A stretch of DNA of 64,000 bases from Wolfiporia cocos (Eukaryota > Basidiomycota > Agaricomycetes > Polyporales > Phaeolaceae). The stretch lies in contig JACCLO010000010.1 in the NCBI GenBank assembly GCA_029448655.1, positions 1,302,001-1,366,000 on the forward strand, in the 5' to 3' direction. Positions 45,844-57,272 of the stretch are shown piece after piece. The notes under the pieces were generated by a model, which had not been told where the DNA came from, did not search any database, and worked only from the letters and a program-made list of their open reading frames with translations. The number at the start of each line of letters is the position of its first letter. The first letter of the stretch is position 1. A program made the position numbers and the translations under genes.

Positions 45844-45996
45844 CTATGCGATGACGCACAAGTGGAAGTTCCCTTGGGCCCAGCTGCGCTGGAACTCGTA
45901 GTCGACCGGGATCTCCGTCACCGGCGCCGCCTCGGACTGCGCCTCGTCCGTGTCGAAGATCTGTGCGGTGGTCTCGAGCGTCGCGAAGTCGTCCAT
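45844..45996 (-). CDS. Lipopeptide mating pheromone precursor 6 (CVIA box), distinct class
   Basis: Fifty codons, starting MDDFATLETTAQIFDTDE and ending SWAQGNFHLCVIA. The CVIA end is a CaaX prenylation box. Apart from the MD-F start and a PV..IPVDYE pro-region it shares nothing with precursors 1-5: the mature end is QGNFHLC rather than NSNC. The processing site is probably near DYEF or QRSW, judged from charged residues. It lies 3.1 kb left of receptor 2. Its proximal promoter lacks the exact GACAATAG octamer; GACAATAA occurs about 950 and 1000 bases upstream. Confidence 0.9.
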   Translation of the reverse strand: MDDFATLETTAQIFDTDEAQSEAAPVTEIPVDYEFQRSWAQGNFHLCVIA

Positions 45997-47820
45997 TGTG
46001 CGGAGGGGCTGATAGCAAGGATGTAACGGGTGTGTGCGGGGTGGTTGGACGTCGGCGACGCGGTGGACGCGACAGTAATCTGGTCGAGTACGAGAAGCGT
46101 GCAATGTGCGCTCGCTCGTGCGCGTGCTCGTAGAAAAGCTGAAGGGCGTTCACCGGGAGACGCGATGAGCACTGCGCTATAAAGCAAGCCGGCGAAGCGA
46201 AAGATAGGATGCAGCTTCCCTCGCGAAAGGGCCGACTTATTATATGCGCATGGGCGCGCGCGTGCTTACAGCGTGGCGACCCAATTGTCTTTGGCGTAAG
46301 CGTCGCGAAGGCAAATCTTCTCCTTTCCTCCTTTCCTTCCCGATTGCCGGGCCCCTGACCTATTGGCTAAGCGGATATACGATGCATCATGCACTGCAGC
46401 TGAATGCTCCGGCGTAGATTCGGACTTGGAGATCGCTGACACGACCGGGTTGCCGGAAAACAGACGGAGGGACGGACACTCCGGTATTGTTTTGTGGCGC
46501 ATGTGGCATAAACCGGGCCACCTCCGCGCCTTCAGAAAGCAGATATGCATTCTTGTGGAGATCCAACAGCAACTACGGAGTTGCAGGTGACTCCGACAAT
46601 GGGCAGGAGGTGTCGCCGTGAGAGGTGCGTATCCGGGAAGCAAATTGCTTGCGAGGCTTCTATTGTGTGGTGAGAAGACGCGGTTGCGGTACGTACCTCC
46701 ATTGGCTGCATATGCGCGCGCTCTGCGGGCACAGATATGTAGCGTATAGACGGAAAATCGGTGCATTCCCCTATTCAATATTGCAGAGAACTATGCATCG
46801 AATTTGAACTGAGTGCCACAGTGGCACTCAACGAAATGAAACTTGGATCGTCATCTGCCTATACGCAAGTCAATTATCAATTCCACATACAGCTATCCGC
46901 ATACCACATACCACAGCGCGCGTCATGCGAAGAGGTCCGCTAGACAATAAGCACCGTAGGCGCCCGCGCCACAGAGCCACCGACTGCCACCGACAATAAG
47001 ACGTTCGGGCTTCTCCGTGTACTTACATATCCCCCTTCACCAGCGGTACTGTCTCGTCTTTCCGCCGTCTCTGCGCACGCGACTGCGCTCGTCATCGCCG
47101 TATTGTCCTCTCGCTGCGGAGGGCGGTGACCTCAGCGCTGACGGCGCCCGCAGGATTTGGATACTACAAACAACAAGGCTCGGTGGTTCGTTACAGCAGC
47201 CTACCACCTGGACAAGAGGGCTATGCATCGACAACAACGCCAGTGGTGCTCTGCGACAACGCTAATCACTCTGACAGTTGGACACGCAGATGCTACGGGC
47301 AGTCCCTGCTTTACGTGGTCGGCCCTCGCTCGTTGCCTGCTGATGTCGCTCGTCGGACTGAACAGCAGGCTGTACAACGCGCCTCGTGCTGCTCTGTGAC
47401 TTAGCCGAGCCATTGCTTGTTATTATTACGTGTCGCTGGCTGCGCCCAATTGCGTTCGCTTTCAACACGTCCCGTCAGGACATGTCTGTTGCCCCAAGAG
47501 CTGTGCGGTCCGTTTTGGGCTCGGCGGAAAGGGACTTCGGCCTCTCACTAGGTGCATGTTTGGATTTCAGCACTCGCCACGTCGCAGGCTTTTGCATGTG
47601 TCGTCTTATGCCTGCACAGCGGCCGTCTAATGCCTGCGCCGGTCTTGCTCAACTGTTCGAGACCTCAAATTCGCTCCAGGCTCTCTTTGCGCGCCTCGTG
47701 ACACCGCCGCTCATATCGCCTTTAAGCGGATGCGGAGGTGGCTGGAGGCGAGCCGTGACTACTGCGGTGTAAATTGATCCGTTATGAAGTACCCTGGATT
47801 GTGCACACGCAGCAAACAGG
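45997..47820. other. Gene-poor region between pheromone 6 and receptor 2 (left part)
   Basis: About 1.8 kb with no convincing gene. It contains GACAATAA boxes at 46943-46950 and 46992-46999 and a perfect 21-base palindrome with 10-base arms at 46810-46830. A 92-codon frame at 47126-47404 ends in Cys-Ser-Val-Thr but is not pheromone-like. Confidence 0.4.
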
Positions 47821-48005
47821 CCTCGGGATCTCTTCACGTGGATCAATACGTCTTTCTCGCGTTTCGCCCGCCGTCCTCGTTGTCGGTCAAGGATACAGGG
47901 TCGCACAGCATTCGTGATGCATGCAGAGGTCCAATCATGTCACCCCGCCGCTCGTGATTATCTGACGCCATTGGCTCGAGGCTTGTGTCGGCCCGCACCG
48001 AGTGG
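47821..48005 (+). repeat. Imperfect direct repeat, copy A
   Basis: About 185 bases that align by eye with 48116-48300 at an offset of 295-297. Shared landmarks are CGCCCGCCGTCCTC/CACCCGCCGTCCTC and ATTG(G/C)CTCGAGGC followed by TCGGCCCGC. Identity looks like about two-thirds. Confidence 0.55.
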
Positions 48006-48115
48006 CGCTTTGGCTCGCTGGGATGACTTTATACACTTGACATGACAAGATAGACGTGATAGTGGCGGCGCTCCGCCGCAAACTATCCTCAAAATGTGCA
48101 AGTACAACAGGCAAG

Positions 48116-48300
48116 CCTCGACACTCTCACGTAAATCAGCAGATTTTTCCTGCGTTCTCACCCGCCGTCCTCTGTGTTGTTCTAGGCTGGGACACGGAGT
48201 TGCATAGCAGCGCCTCGTTGCACGTTGCTAGCTTGATCGTCGCGCGGCTCGTGGTTTCCCAGTGCCATTGCCTCGAGGCTCGCATCGGCCCGCTTTCTGC
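48116..48300 (+). repeat. Imperfect direct repeat, copy B
   Basis: Second copy of the repeat at 47821-48005. Fragments of similar sequence (GCGCCTCGTTGCA-like) reappear near 48390, so a third decayed copy may exist. Confidence 0.55.
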
Positions 48301-49106
48301 ATGCCCGCTTTCATGCCGGGTCCGACACGTACCGGAGAAGTATTCGATGTCTCCTAGAACCTGCTGCTTGCTGCTCCAAGCCTGTGCGCCTCGTTGCAAG
48401 CTCCTCGCCCGTGGATTTTGCTCCGGGCCCTGATTCCCCTCATGTCCGCTCCTGATCATGCGTGTCAATTGCTCTATTCCCCCGGAAGATAGTGCCGCTG
48501 CTCCATCTCTGGCCCGAGCTCCTGATTTGTCGGATGAAAAAAACCTCTCGTCGAGTTTTCTTGTTGTCTGTTCTGCCTACATTTTCTGGCGCCCTAGTGT
48601 CTGCTGCTTTGCCTCTGTCATCACGTGGCTCTCTCAGGTTTTGATGGGACTTTGTACCTGGAGGCTGGCCGTCGTTGCGGGGGATTCCCTTTCTCACCAC
48701 CTGGGATTAGTTCTGATCTTTTCCGGCAAAGTTCATCCAGACCTGACTGTGCGGCATGGCCCTGGCGCCGTGATGCGGCCCCGGCGGCTTCACCTTCCGC
48801 AATAGGCAAGACCCACAAAGGGATACCCAGATAAGGCAATTGCAGCATCTTCTTCCCCACAACTTATCTACGCCGAATGCCTCCGCGAATCTATTGATGT
48901 CTGTAGAAACCCTGCCGAGCATAAGGAGGCAACCTTATTGGTCGTAAGCGAGAAGATGGCCGGAATATAACTTGCAGGGCAGGTAGCGGCAGAAGCTGGA
49001 CGCGACGCCCATCCCACAGGCCGACTTCGTCTCTCCCTGGGTGCCCTCAGGTCCTCCGCCGCGCCTTCCACAGTAATTGATCTACAGCGACGGCGAAGAC
49101 GGCAAG
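48301..49106. other. Upstream region of receptor 2
   Basis: About 0.8 kb with short frames and no convincing gene; the proximal part should be the receptor promoter. Confidence 0.4.
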
Positions 49107-50742
49107 ATGGTCGCTTGGGTTGTGCAGCAGCAAATCGCTACCGCGTTCTCCTTCATCGGCTTCGTGCTCGTGACGATCCCGCTCTATTGGCATTTGGAAG
49201 GTGGGCGCGCTGACAGATGTGGTCGGCGGTTGATCTGACGGGCGGTCTGCGATCCACAGCGTGGAACGTCGGATGTGTCCTCTACATATTCTGGAGCGGC
49301 TCGCAGAACCTCATCCAGTTCATCAACATGACAATCTGGAAGGACAACGTCATCAACTCTGCTCCCGTCTGGTGCGACATTAGTGCGTGCTGCCGCTTCC
49401 CACTGTCTATCTCCGCGAGTATTAACTTGGAGCGCCAGCGACGAGATGGCGGATGGCGTCGGGAATCGGCATATGCACAGCCTCGCTCATCATCAACCGT
49501 CGCTTGTACAAGATCGCAACAGTGTCCGCCGTTTCAGTCACGCAACGAGACCGGCGACGGATGATCTACATTGATCTCGCCATCGGGTTGATCCCGTCTA
49601 TTCTGGTCGTTGCCCTCTGTACGTACCTCTTTGGTAACGGCGACGATCTTGGAATTCACCGGAGCCGTAGACTGGTTCATTCAAGGTCATCGGTTCGATC
49701 TCTACGAAGGTTATGGCTGTCAGCTGGAGATCGCGAACACGATCCTCTCATACTTCCTCTATGCGTGCTGGCCAATCGTGATTGGCTTGATTTCGATGTT
49801 CTACTGCAGTAAGTCGATCTCACGGCTTATCGAGCAGCCGAAGTTGACATTGCCGTGCAGCGATGACCCTTTTCGCGTTCTACAAGCGGCGCAAGCAGTT
49901 CGGCGAGCTGATGGCATCTAACAAGAACCTCACCTTCAATCGCTATCTGCGCCTGATGGGACTTGCGAGCATCGAGATGCTGTGCACGGTGCCGCTCGGG
50001 ATCTGGAGCGTAACCTTGAACGCGCGTGAGCCGATCTATACGTGGTACGGGCTCGCGAACCTACACTATGATTTCTCGCGCGTCGACCAGTACCCGACGA
50101 TCATCTGGTACAACGTCCCGCTCGCGCGCCAGGCGATTCTGTTCGACATCTGGAACATCATCTCGTGTGCGCTCGTGTTCTTCGTGTTCTTTGGCTGCGC
50201 GGAGGAGGCGAGGAGACATTACTCGCTGGCGATCTCGTCCGTTGCGAGGAAGGTCGGGATCCCGACGACCATCCTTTCCCGCTTGGGTTCCGATTCCACC
50301 GGCTCATATGGGTGAGTCGACTTGTACCGATCGTCCGGCCCATCGCTAACGGTTGAACGCATACAGCCCTGGCACGAGAATCACCACCAGCGGGCTCGCG
50401 AAGATCACCATCCCGTCGTTCGCCGGCGGCGGCAAGTCGAACAACCTCGGCTCGTTCAACTCGTTCTCGGACCGCATCTCGATGGCCATCTCCATCGGCG
50501 ACGAGACGCCCGTGGACGACGATAAGATTGAGTACACGCGGTCAGAACACTCGGCAGGCTCGAGCACGTTCCTGGGCTCGCCGGTCACGCCCAAAGACGC
50601 GCCGTCGTCGCCCGTCTCGCCAGTAGTCCCACCGGTCTCGCCTATCTCTCCGCCGCCACGAGCGCACGATGCGTCTGCCCTGCTGCGGCCGTCGCCCGAT
50701 GTGCCGTCATCGTACCGCCGAGACTCCGTTGACATCGTCTGA
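49107..50742 (+). CDS. STE3-type pheromone receptor 2 (canonical)
   Basis: Complete seven-helix STE3 receptor. The ATG at 49107 gives MVAWVVQQQIATAFSFIGF (helix 1). After an intron comes AWNVGCVLYIFWSGSQNLIQ, then NSAPVWCDITTRWRMASGIG, SLIINRRLYKIA, and, after another intron, YWFIQGHRFDLYEGYGC. Helices 4-5 include TILSYFLYACWPIVIGLISM; then KRRKQFGELMASNKNLTFNR, YLRLMGLASIEMLCTVPL and helix 7 IISCALVFFVFFGCAEEARR. Five or six short introns are traced, with sites matching the HRFDI landmark. The cytoplasmic tail (about 140 residues) is Ser/Pro/Thr-rich and ends YRRDSVDIV. It should couple to a heterotrimeric G protein and the MAPK cascade to trigger clamp formation and nuclear migration. Adjacent pheromone gene 6 belongs to a different class from those around receptor 1. 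Confidence 0.94.
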
Positions 50743-51374
50743 GGACGTACGTAAAGGGTCCTCGGCAAAACGCTCGCCGGCTTCGATGCGCTCCCTCTAC
50801 TCGCGGAACCCTGAACATTGTACATTCTTTGCCAACCACATTATTTCGGATTGCTATTCGGGTCTCAGGTCGACATCTCATCCACTGTATTGCTAGCTCT
50901 GCTTTTCCCCTCTGATACGATAGCGTCGTGCGGTGCGCTCATACCCCTTTGTGGCGGCCATGCTAATCCTATTCGTATGTATGATGTAACCATAGCCTCG
51001 CCTTAGGAGGCTGTCAGTGTATCCCTTATCCACAATAGAATGCTTTCGCTAATACCGATGGCTGCATGTGTGAGCGTGCGAGCATGTAAGCTCGTTCGGG
51101 AGCTCCGTGCGATGTCCCGACCGGGAGCGTCAGCGGGTAATCAGTAGCGCGTGTGTGCATTTATCATCGCATGGTAAGAGGCTGAGAAGGAGTCAGCAAT
51201 ATACGTCTACTAGCATGGTGCCTGACCAATATGTCTGACACTTTGAAGGGTACAAATTAATATGAGGAGGAGCGGGGATGTGTTCCTCCGTCTTCCACCG
51301 CTTTCGTGCTCTATCCCCGCTTCCCTGACTCCCCACCTTTCCCCCGTCTTCTCTCCCCCCTCCCTCATCTCCTC
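50743..51374. other. Intergenic region
   Basis: About 0.6 kb between receptor 2 and the transporter gene. It contains the receptor 3' end and the transporter promoter, with a pyrimidine-rich tract at about 51290-51370. No gene seen. Confidence 0.45.
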
Positions 51375-53873
51375 ATGCAACACGAAGTGAGCAACGATCC
51401 AACACGCTCGTCGCAGGACCTCGAAAAGAAGGCCTCCGCGGACTTCACGCATGCCGCGTTGAGCTCCTCTCCCAGACCGGCGAATGACGATCTCTTCGAA
51501 GAGGGAGCCGTCGACCCCGTGTACGAAGCAAAGGCACGCGTCCTGAATAGTGCCATTGGAGAGATTGGTATGGGCAGGTACCAGGTGGGCCTTTTTTGTC
51601 TCAGACAACCTTGAATGGAGCACTAATTGAGTACTATCAAGTGGTATCTGTTCGTGGTCGCCGGCTTCGGGTGGTTCTCGTATGTATTTCCGCTCCCCGC
51701 AGCGAGGCAATGGCTCATACCGTCTTCGTATCACAGCGACAGCGTCTGGCCGGTCAGTGGACAACATTGATTTTTTTTCTATGAGTTATGGCCGTTGTCC
51801 GGAGCGCGGAATTGACTCGGGCTTCTGGACGCTCGCGAGGTATTCTCGTGTCGTGTCTTCCACATTGCATGGTTCAATGGCAAAGCCATGAGCTGCTATC
51901 TGCGCGCTCCGAGGCGCGATAGCAGAAGTTTTTGGGAACAGCGAGATGTCTAATACATGTACATGTGCCCGCGCCAGACAGCGGTCACATCCACGGTCTG
52001 CTCAGTTTCACATGAACACTTCACTCAGACCTTCCCCAGCTTGTTGCAGGTCTCATCTTGAACCCCGTTGTAAGCGAATTTGATTGCTCAAGCGAGTTCT
52101 TGTCGCTTGCGCTGAATGTCGGGCTATTCGTCGGCGCCGTCTTTTGGGCATTGGGCTGCGACATCTGGGGTCGGCGGTGTGTCATGCAGCGAATTCCTGT
52201 GTTTGTTATATCGAACTCAACCCCGGCCTTGCACAGTTGGTCATTCAACTTCACTCTTCTCATAGCGGGTGTTTTTGGCCTTGCGGCAGGAGGTGCAAAT
52301 GACTTCGTGGCGTTGGCTGCTCTTCTCGCAGTCGTCGGTTTTGGCGTCGGCGGGAACATGCCAGTAGACTCCGCAGTCTTTCTTGGTACGTGTTACGGGG
52401 GACTATCCATCACTTAATACTAAATATATGTGCAGACTTCGTCCCAGGCAGCCACCAATACCTCCTCACAATTCTTTCCATATGGTGGGCCATCGGGCAA
52501 CTTATCGCCAGCTTCGTAGGTCCCCCCTTCCCGCTCAAGCTCCACTTCCGCACTGACACATTCACCGCCACACAGATCGCATGGCCCCTTATCGCGAACC
52601 TCTCCTGCCCCGAGTCCGCCACGCACTGCGCACGCTCCTCCAACATGGGCTGGCGCTACCTCCTCTTTGCACTTGGCGGGATGACGCTGCTCCTGTGGGC
52701 CATCCGTTTCTTTGCGTTACACCTCGAGGAGAGCCCGCGCTTCCTCGTCGGGCGCGGGCGCGACGCGGAGGCCGTCGCGGTGGTGCAGCGGATTGCCGCG
52801 TTCAACGGTTGCACGCTGGACCTCACCGTCGAGCACTTGACGGAAGCGGGCGAGCGCGCGGTGGAGAAGGAGAGAGCGCGCGGAGTGGCGGCGCACAAGG
52901 TGGGGCTGCTGAGCGAGAGCTCGGTCTGGCAGGCACGCCACATCAAGAGCTTGTTCAGGACCGCGAAGCTCGCGTGGTCGACGAGTTTGCTGATCGCTAT
53001 CTGGGGTGCGTTTCGCCGTTGTGCCAATGCTGCTCCCGGAAAGACCGACTCGCATGTGCACAGGTATCATTGGCCTTGCATCTACTCTATACAACAGCTT
53101 CCTGCCATATTTGTGAGTCGCCTTCGTGCATCAAGACAGGCTTTTCCTTTAACATTCTTCTAAAGGCTCGCTCACCGCGGAGCAAAATTCGGCGACAGCA
53201 CCTACTACACTACATATCGCAATGTATGTCCTCTAGACTTCCGTGTGCTGTTTCCCAGGCAGCTCATGAGCGCTGTAGGAAGTGATCCTGGGCGCGATCG
53301 GCGTACCCAGTGCGTTCTTTGCGGGCTGGGCGGTTGAGCAGCGGTACCTCGGACGGAAGGGTGCGCTGGCGCTCTCGGCGGGCGAGTAGTTCATTGCTTC
53401 CACATGATGACATTATTCAACGACCCCCCGCGCAAGATAGGGCTCACAGGTGTCTTTCTCTTCGCGAGTACTACCGCCCGGAGCTCCAATGCGCTGCTCG
53501 GGTGGAACTGTGGGTACGCCCTCGCGAGTAATGTGAGTTCACAAATTTGCAACTGCTTTGGTGTGCTGACGTCTGGCAAAGATCATGTATGGTGTCTTGT
53601 ACGCCATATCGCCCGAGGTCTTCCCCGCAAAAGACCGCGGCACCGGGAATGGTCTGACAGCTACCGCTTCGCGCGTCTTTGGTATTATTGTAAGTGACTC
53701 GTCGAGACGTGGCCTCTCGCCTTATTTACGTGTTTTGGTAGGCTCCCGTGATTGCCCTGTACGCGAATCTCTCGACGGCCGTCCCGGTGTATGTCTCGGG
53801 CGCGCTGATCATAGGCAGTGGAGCACTCGCGCTGCTCCTACCCTATGAGCCGAGAGGCAAGACGTCGCTATGA
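51375..53873 (+). CDS. MFS transporter, SV2-like/sugar-porter-like
   Basis: Twelve-helix major facilitator. The ATG at 51375 gives a hydrophilic N-tail (MQHEVSNDPTRSSQDLEKKA), then IGEIGMGRYQWYLFVVAGFG in helix 1. FVGAVFWALGCDIWGRR is the helix 2-3 signature. VVGFGVGGNMPVDSAVF is helix 4, followed by DFVPGSHQYLLTILSIWWAI. A large central loop carries EESPRFLVGRGRDAEAV. The C-terminal half has GVPSAFFAGWAVEQRYLGRK, SPEVFPAKDRGTGNGLTATA and ends YEPRGKTSL. About nine introns are present; one (about 51756-52052, near 300 bases) is much longer than the rest. The pattern matches the SV2-related and plant/fungal organic-solute MFS group. The substrate cannot be predicted. Confidence 0.88.
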
Positions 53874-54612
53874 GCAGGAGCTAAGGTGAGCATGGTCTGT
53901 TGTGAATAGAGTAGAGTTTCTTGGTGTGGAGTTGTATAGAAGTACTTCTTGGAATGCAAAGCCCCTACATACCCAAGCTGGACAGGATGCATCAAGGCGA
54001 TGCAACAACCCCTTCTATAAGAGTTAGCAACGTCCCCAAAGCTAGAACACTGTGGTTAGCGCTCCTGCCGCAATTTCACGGATGGAGACACCTACTGCGG
54101 GTGACAAGATACGTGCGGCTACCTCGTGTCTACTTTGACTAGAAACACTCCCTACGACGTAACTATGCCGCTGCATGGTCCAGGCAGGTGGGGTCAAGCC
54201 ACATCCGCGGAGACTGCGCAACGATCGACTCACCAATGTCTCGTGAACGATCCAACATAATATTGTCACCAGGTTCTGGATTGCAATTTCCTCTGTATTT
54301 CACCAAAGTCAGGACCAGATACTCGTTGACAGACTCGGCGTGAACTATGCGTTGCGTACGGAGCGTATGAAAGTGGAGTGCCGCTGGCACATGAGCCTTG
54401 CGATGCGGAAGAGCGATGAGACATGCAGGTAATAGGAACAGAGCCACAGCGAACAGACATACGGACGGCGAATACAAATGAAACATAACAAATAATCCAA
54501 ACTCATGACCAAGTCCGTGGATGCAACGCCTCATCCAGGCCACCGAAATATGTTCATCAGTTACATGAACACGCATTACCTATCCAGCCCGACGCGATGC
54601 GTCGTACGTCAA
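53874..54612. other. Convergent intergenic region
   Basis: About 0.74 kb between the transporter and the Myb gene 3' ends. A minus-strand 137-codon frame at 54163-54576 has no recognisable motif. No clear gene. Confidence 0.45.
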
Positions 54613-57272
54613 TCAATGCACGCCTCCATCCCAGCTGGAGCGCTTCCGCTTATTATCATTACTCTTGCGCAGCAGGAGGTCCTGTGGGGACACCGCACTC
54701 TGCCCACGATGGTGCATTGGGATCATCCGTGCGCCTGCTGGAGGCGTCCCGTGCGCGCTGTGCGACATTAGCGTGAGCGCAGGTGGAAGTCCAAATGGCC
54801 TCGAAGTCGACGCCGACGCCGATGCGTACGACTCGGCCAGGTCAAGTGCCTGCCCCTGTCGCACTTGCTCAACACTCGTCCTCGGATATCCCGCAAGTGG
54901 ATCCGTGTCGATGGGCAAGGCAGAGCTCGAAGGGTTGCTTCCCAGCGATGAGTAGTAGTGCAAGTCCAGGAATGGGACGTCGTAGAATTCGTTCTGCGGT
55001 CGCCAGCTGTCCGGTGGATACGACGTTGCAGGCTGGAGAGAAGGGGGCGGTGGCTGAGAATGTGTCGGCAGGCCGTCATGAAGGTGTGGGAGCACGTCCA
55101 ATAGTGACATCGGACGTGGTGGGGTGTGAAGCGGCCGCGGTCTGAGCACTTGCGTCTGAGCCGCACGCGGCAGCGCCGTTCGGTGCTCTGATGGAGGGAC
55201 CGAGACCGACCTGTTGTGAGTGGAAGAGAGATGAACGTTCGAATGCTCGCGCGTTACACGCATGCCGATCTGTGGCGTGCCGGGGGGTGTAGCGTTGATC
55301 CCCTGTGTGAGGCCAATGATATCCTCCAATGCCTGTGTGAATCCGCCCAGATCGTGCAGATTCATCCCACAGCTTGGATCGTCCTTCGACGACATGGCAC
55401 TGTCGGTGCTTTGTTCCATGGGCTCATGCGTGTCGAGCTGGTCTTCCAGTGTGATCGATGTGAGTTCGATCTCATCGATGCCCGGCAGCGCAGGTGTATG
55501 CAGCTGCATCGGATGCAGCCCGCTCGCTGACGGCTGCTGCACACCGGACAAACCAAGTCCCGCGCTCCCGAACCCGAAGCCAACGCCGTAGTCAAAGGGA
55601 TGCTGAGGCTGGTGCGTGCGCGCGCCGAAGATGAGGTCTCCCGCGTAGTTGGAGTGATGCGTGAACCCGCGGAACGAGCTAGGCGCGAACATGTCCGGAT
55701 CGGAGAACGTGGAATGTGTGTCGCCGATGCCCGCCTCGGATGCGAAGTCGTGCGCGAGCGCGGGAGGAAAGAGGTCGTATCGGTCGAGCACGCCGTGGCT
55801 CATCTCCGCGAACGAGAACGGCGACGATGCGTATGACGCGCTGCTCCCCGCGCTCGACTCGAGCCGCGGGTTCGCGCTGAGCCAGTCCTGCGGGCCCCAC
55901 GCGGACTTGCCAATCATCGTACCTGCGCGGAACGGCGAATTCTGAAGGAAGTAGTCGGAGGATAGGTGCGAAGAGGTCGGCGACGTCGTGCGCCATGCGT
56001 CGATGTTGGAGGACCACGTCTGCGATTGCGATGAGTCTGTCATCTCTGACATCGACGAGTTGGGGATCATGTCAGGCAGAGAAAGGTCGTTGAGTGTCTG
56101 CATGTCTGCGTTGGCTGGAGTGAGCGCAGCCTCGCTTGCCTGCGTAGAGTGCAACGTCGCGAGGGTCTCCTCATCTTCGTCTGAGCTCTCCTCGTCCTCG
56201 GAGCAGGTCGTGCTCTGCGGCATGCTCTTCGTCCCGCCCCTCAAGAGCCCCTGCGCCGTGTGTCTCCGCTTCCGCCGCACGGGCCCCGCCGCGCTGACAC
56301 CCGCACTCGCGCTCACGCCGCCACTCCCCGACGCGAGCTGGTCGTCGGTGGCTGCTCGCACGGCCCCCTTCCGCCCGCCTATCGTCTTACCCTTCGCCGA
56401 GTTACGCGGCTTGTACCCTGCCGCCTGGTACAGGTCTGGGAATGCGTTGCGGAACCGGTCCCGCAGATCTGTCGACCGTCGGTTCTGCTCCTGGAAGATC
56501 GGATCCTTCACGATGGTCGCCCAGACCGTCCCGTGCTTGTCGTATCCAGCCTTAAGCGCCCTGTCCTCCTCCTCGGTGAACGGTCGCCGCTTCTTGCTCC
56601 GTGTCTTCTCGAATATCGAGGTGCCATCCGGGTTTGCGGAGCGAACCTTGGACGAGAGATGAGTCTTTGCGTTCGGATAGTGTTGTTTGTACGCGTCGGG
56701 GAAATATGTGCGAAATCTACGGCCACCATGAGATTGTATGCGCGGCACGGCGGACACGTCTGCTCACCTGTCCTTCAGATCCACAGGCGATCTGTTGTCG
56801 AACTTGAACTCGGGGTCGTTGAGGATGGACTTCCAGTTGCCCACTCCCCACTAGGGTATGGGAGAACGCATCAGCAAGCCATTACCATTATGGTGTGGCA
56901 CTATATGCACACCTTGTTGCAGCCCCGCACGAGCATCTCGGTCTCCTCCATAGACCACTTCTTGCGCTGCCTCTTCTCGGGCTGCGGCGGCGCACCCTCG
57001 TCCTCAGATCTCTCAAAGCCGCCCTCGAGTCTGCGCATCTTCTTCTTCTCGGGGACGAGAGACGCGTCGGCTGTGTGGACACCTACTCCCGTGTCGTCGC
57101 GGAAGCTCCATGCAGGAAACAGCCGGGGCGAGGAGGGCAGCGCGAGCGAGACGCGGCGCTGCTTGTGTGGCGAGCTGGAGGAGGACGATGCGGAGATGGG
57201 TGGGGGAAAGGGCGCGGTAAAGGAGAATGTCGAGGACGATGGCAGAGTAGCGTTGAGCTCAACCGTCGCCAT
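54613..57272 (-). CDS. Double telobox-Myb DNA-binding protein (Tay1/Teb1-like)
   Basis: Candidate telomere-repeat or promoter-binding factor. The ATG at 57270-57272 starts MATVELNATLPSSSTFSF. A first Myb/SANT domain (about residues 100-165) begins KRQRKKWSMEETEMLVRGCN, continues WGVGNWKSILNDPEF, and ends in the telobox helix VDLKDRFRTYFP after two introns. A second Myb domain (about 190-255) has KKRRPFTEEEDRALKAGYDK, GTVWATIVKD and TDLRDRFRNAFPDLYQAAGY. The VDLKD-R-R form of helix 3 is typical of TTAGGG-binding proteins. Two such repeats are the layout of Yarrowia Tay1 and S. pombe Teb1. The remaining approx. 500 residues are Ser/Pro/His-rich and low in structure. It lies head-to-tail with RPN9. 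Confidence 0.88.

Noticed and set aside
47126..47404. 92-codon frame ending Cys-Ser-Val-Thr as a possible seventh pheromone
   Set aside because: Too long, without the MD start or acidic pro-region. The CaaX-like end is likely chance in a decayed, repeat-containing region.
54163..54576. 137-codon minus-strand open frame next to the Myb gene
   Set aside because: No recognisable domain; lies between two convergent 3' ends.
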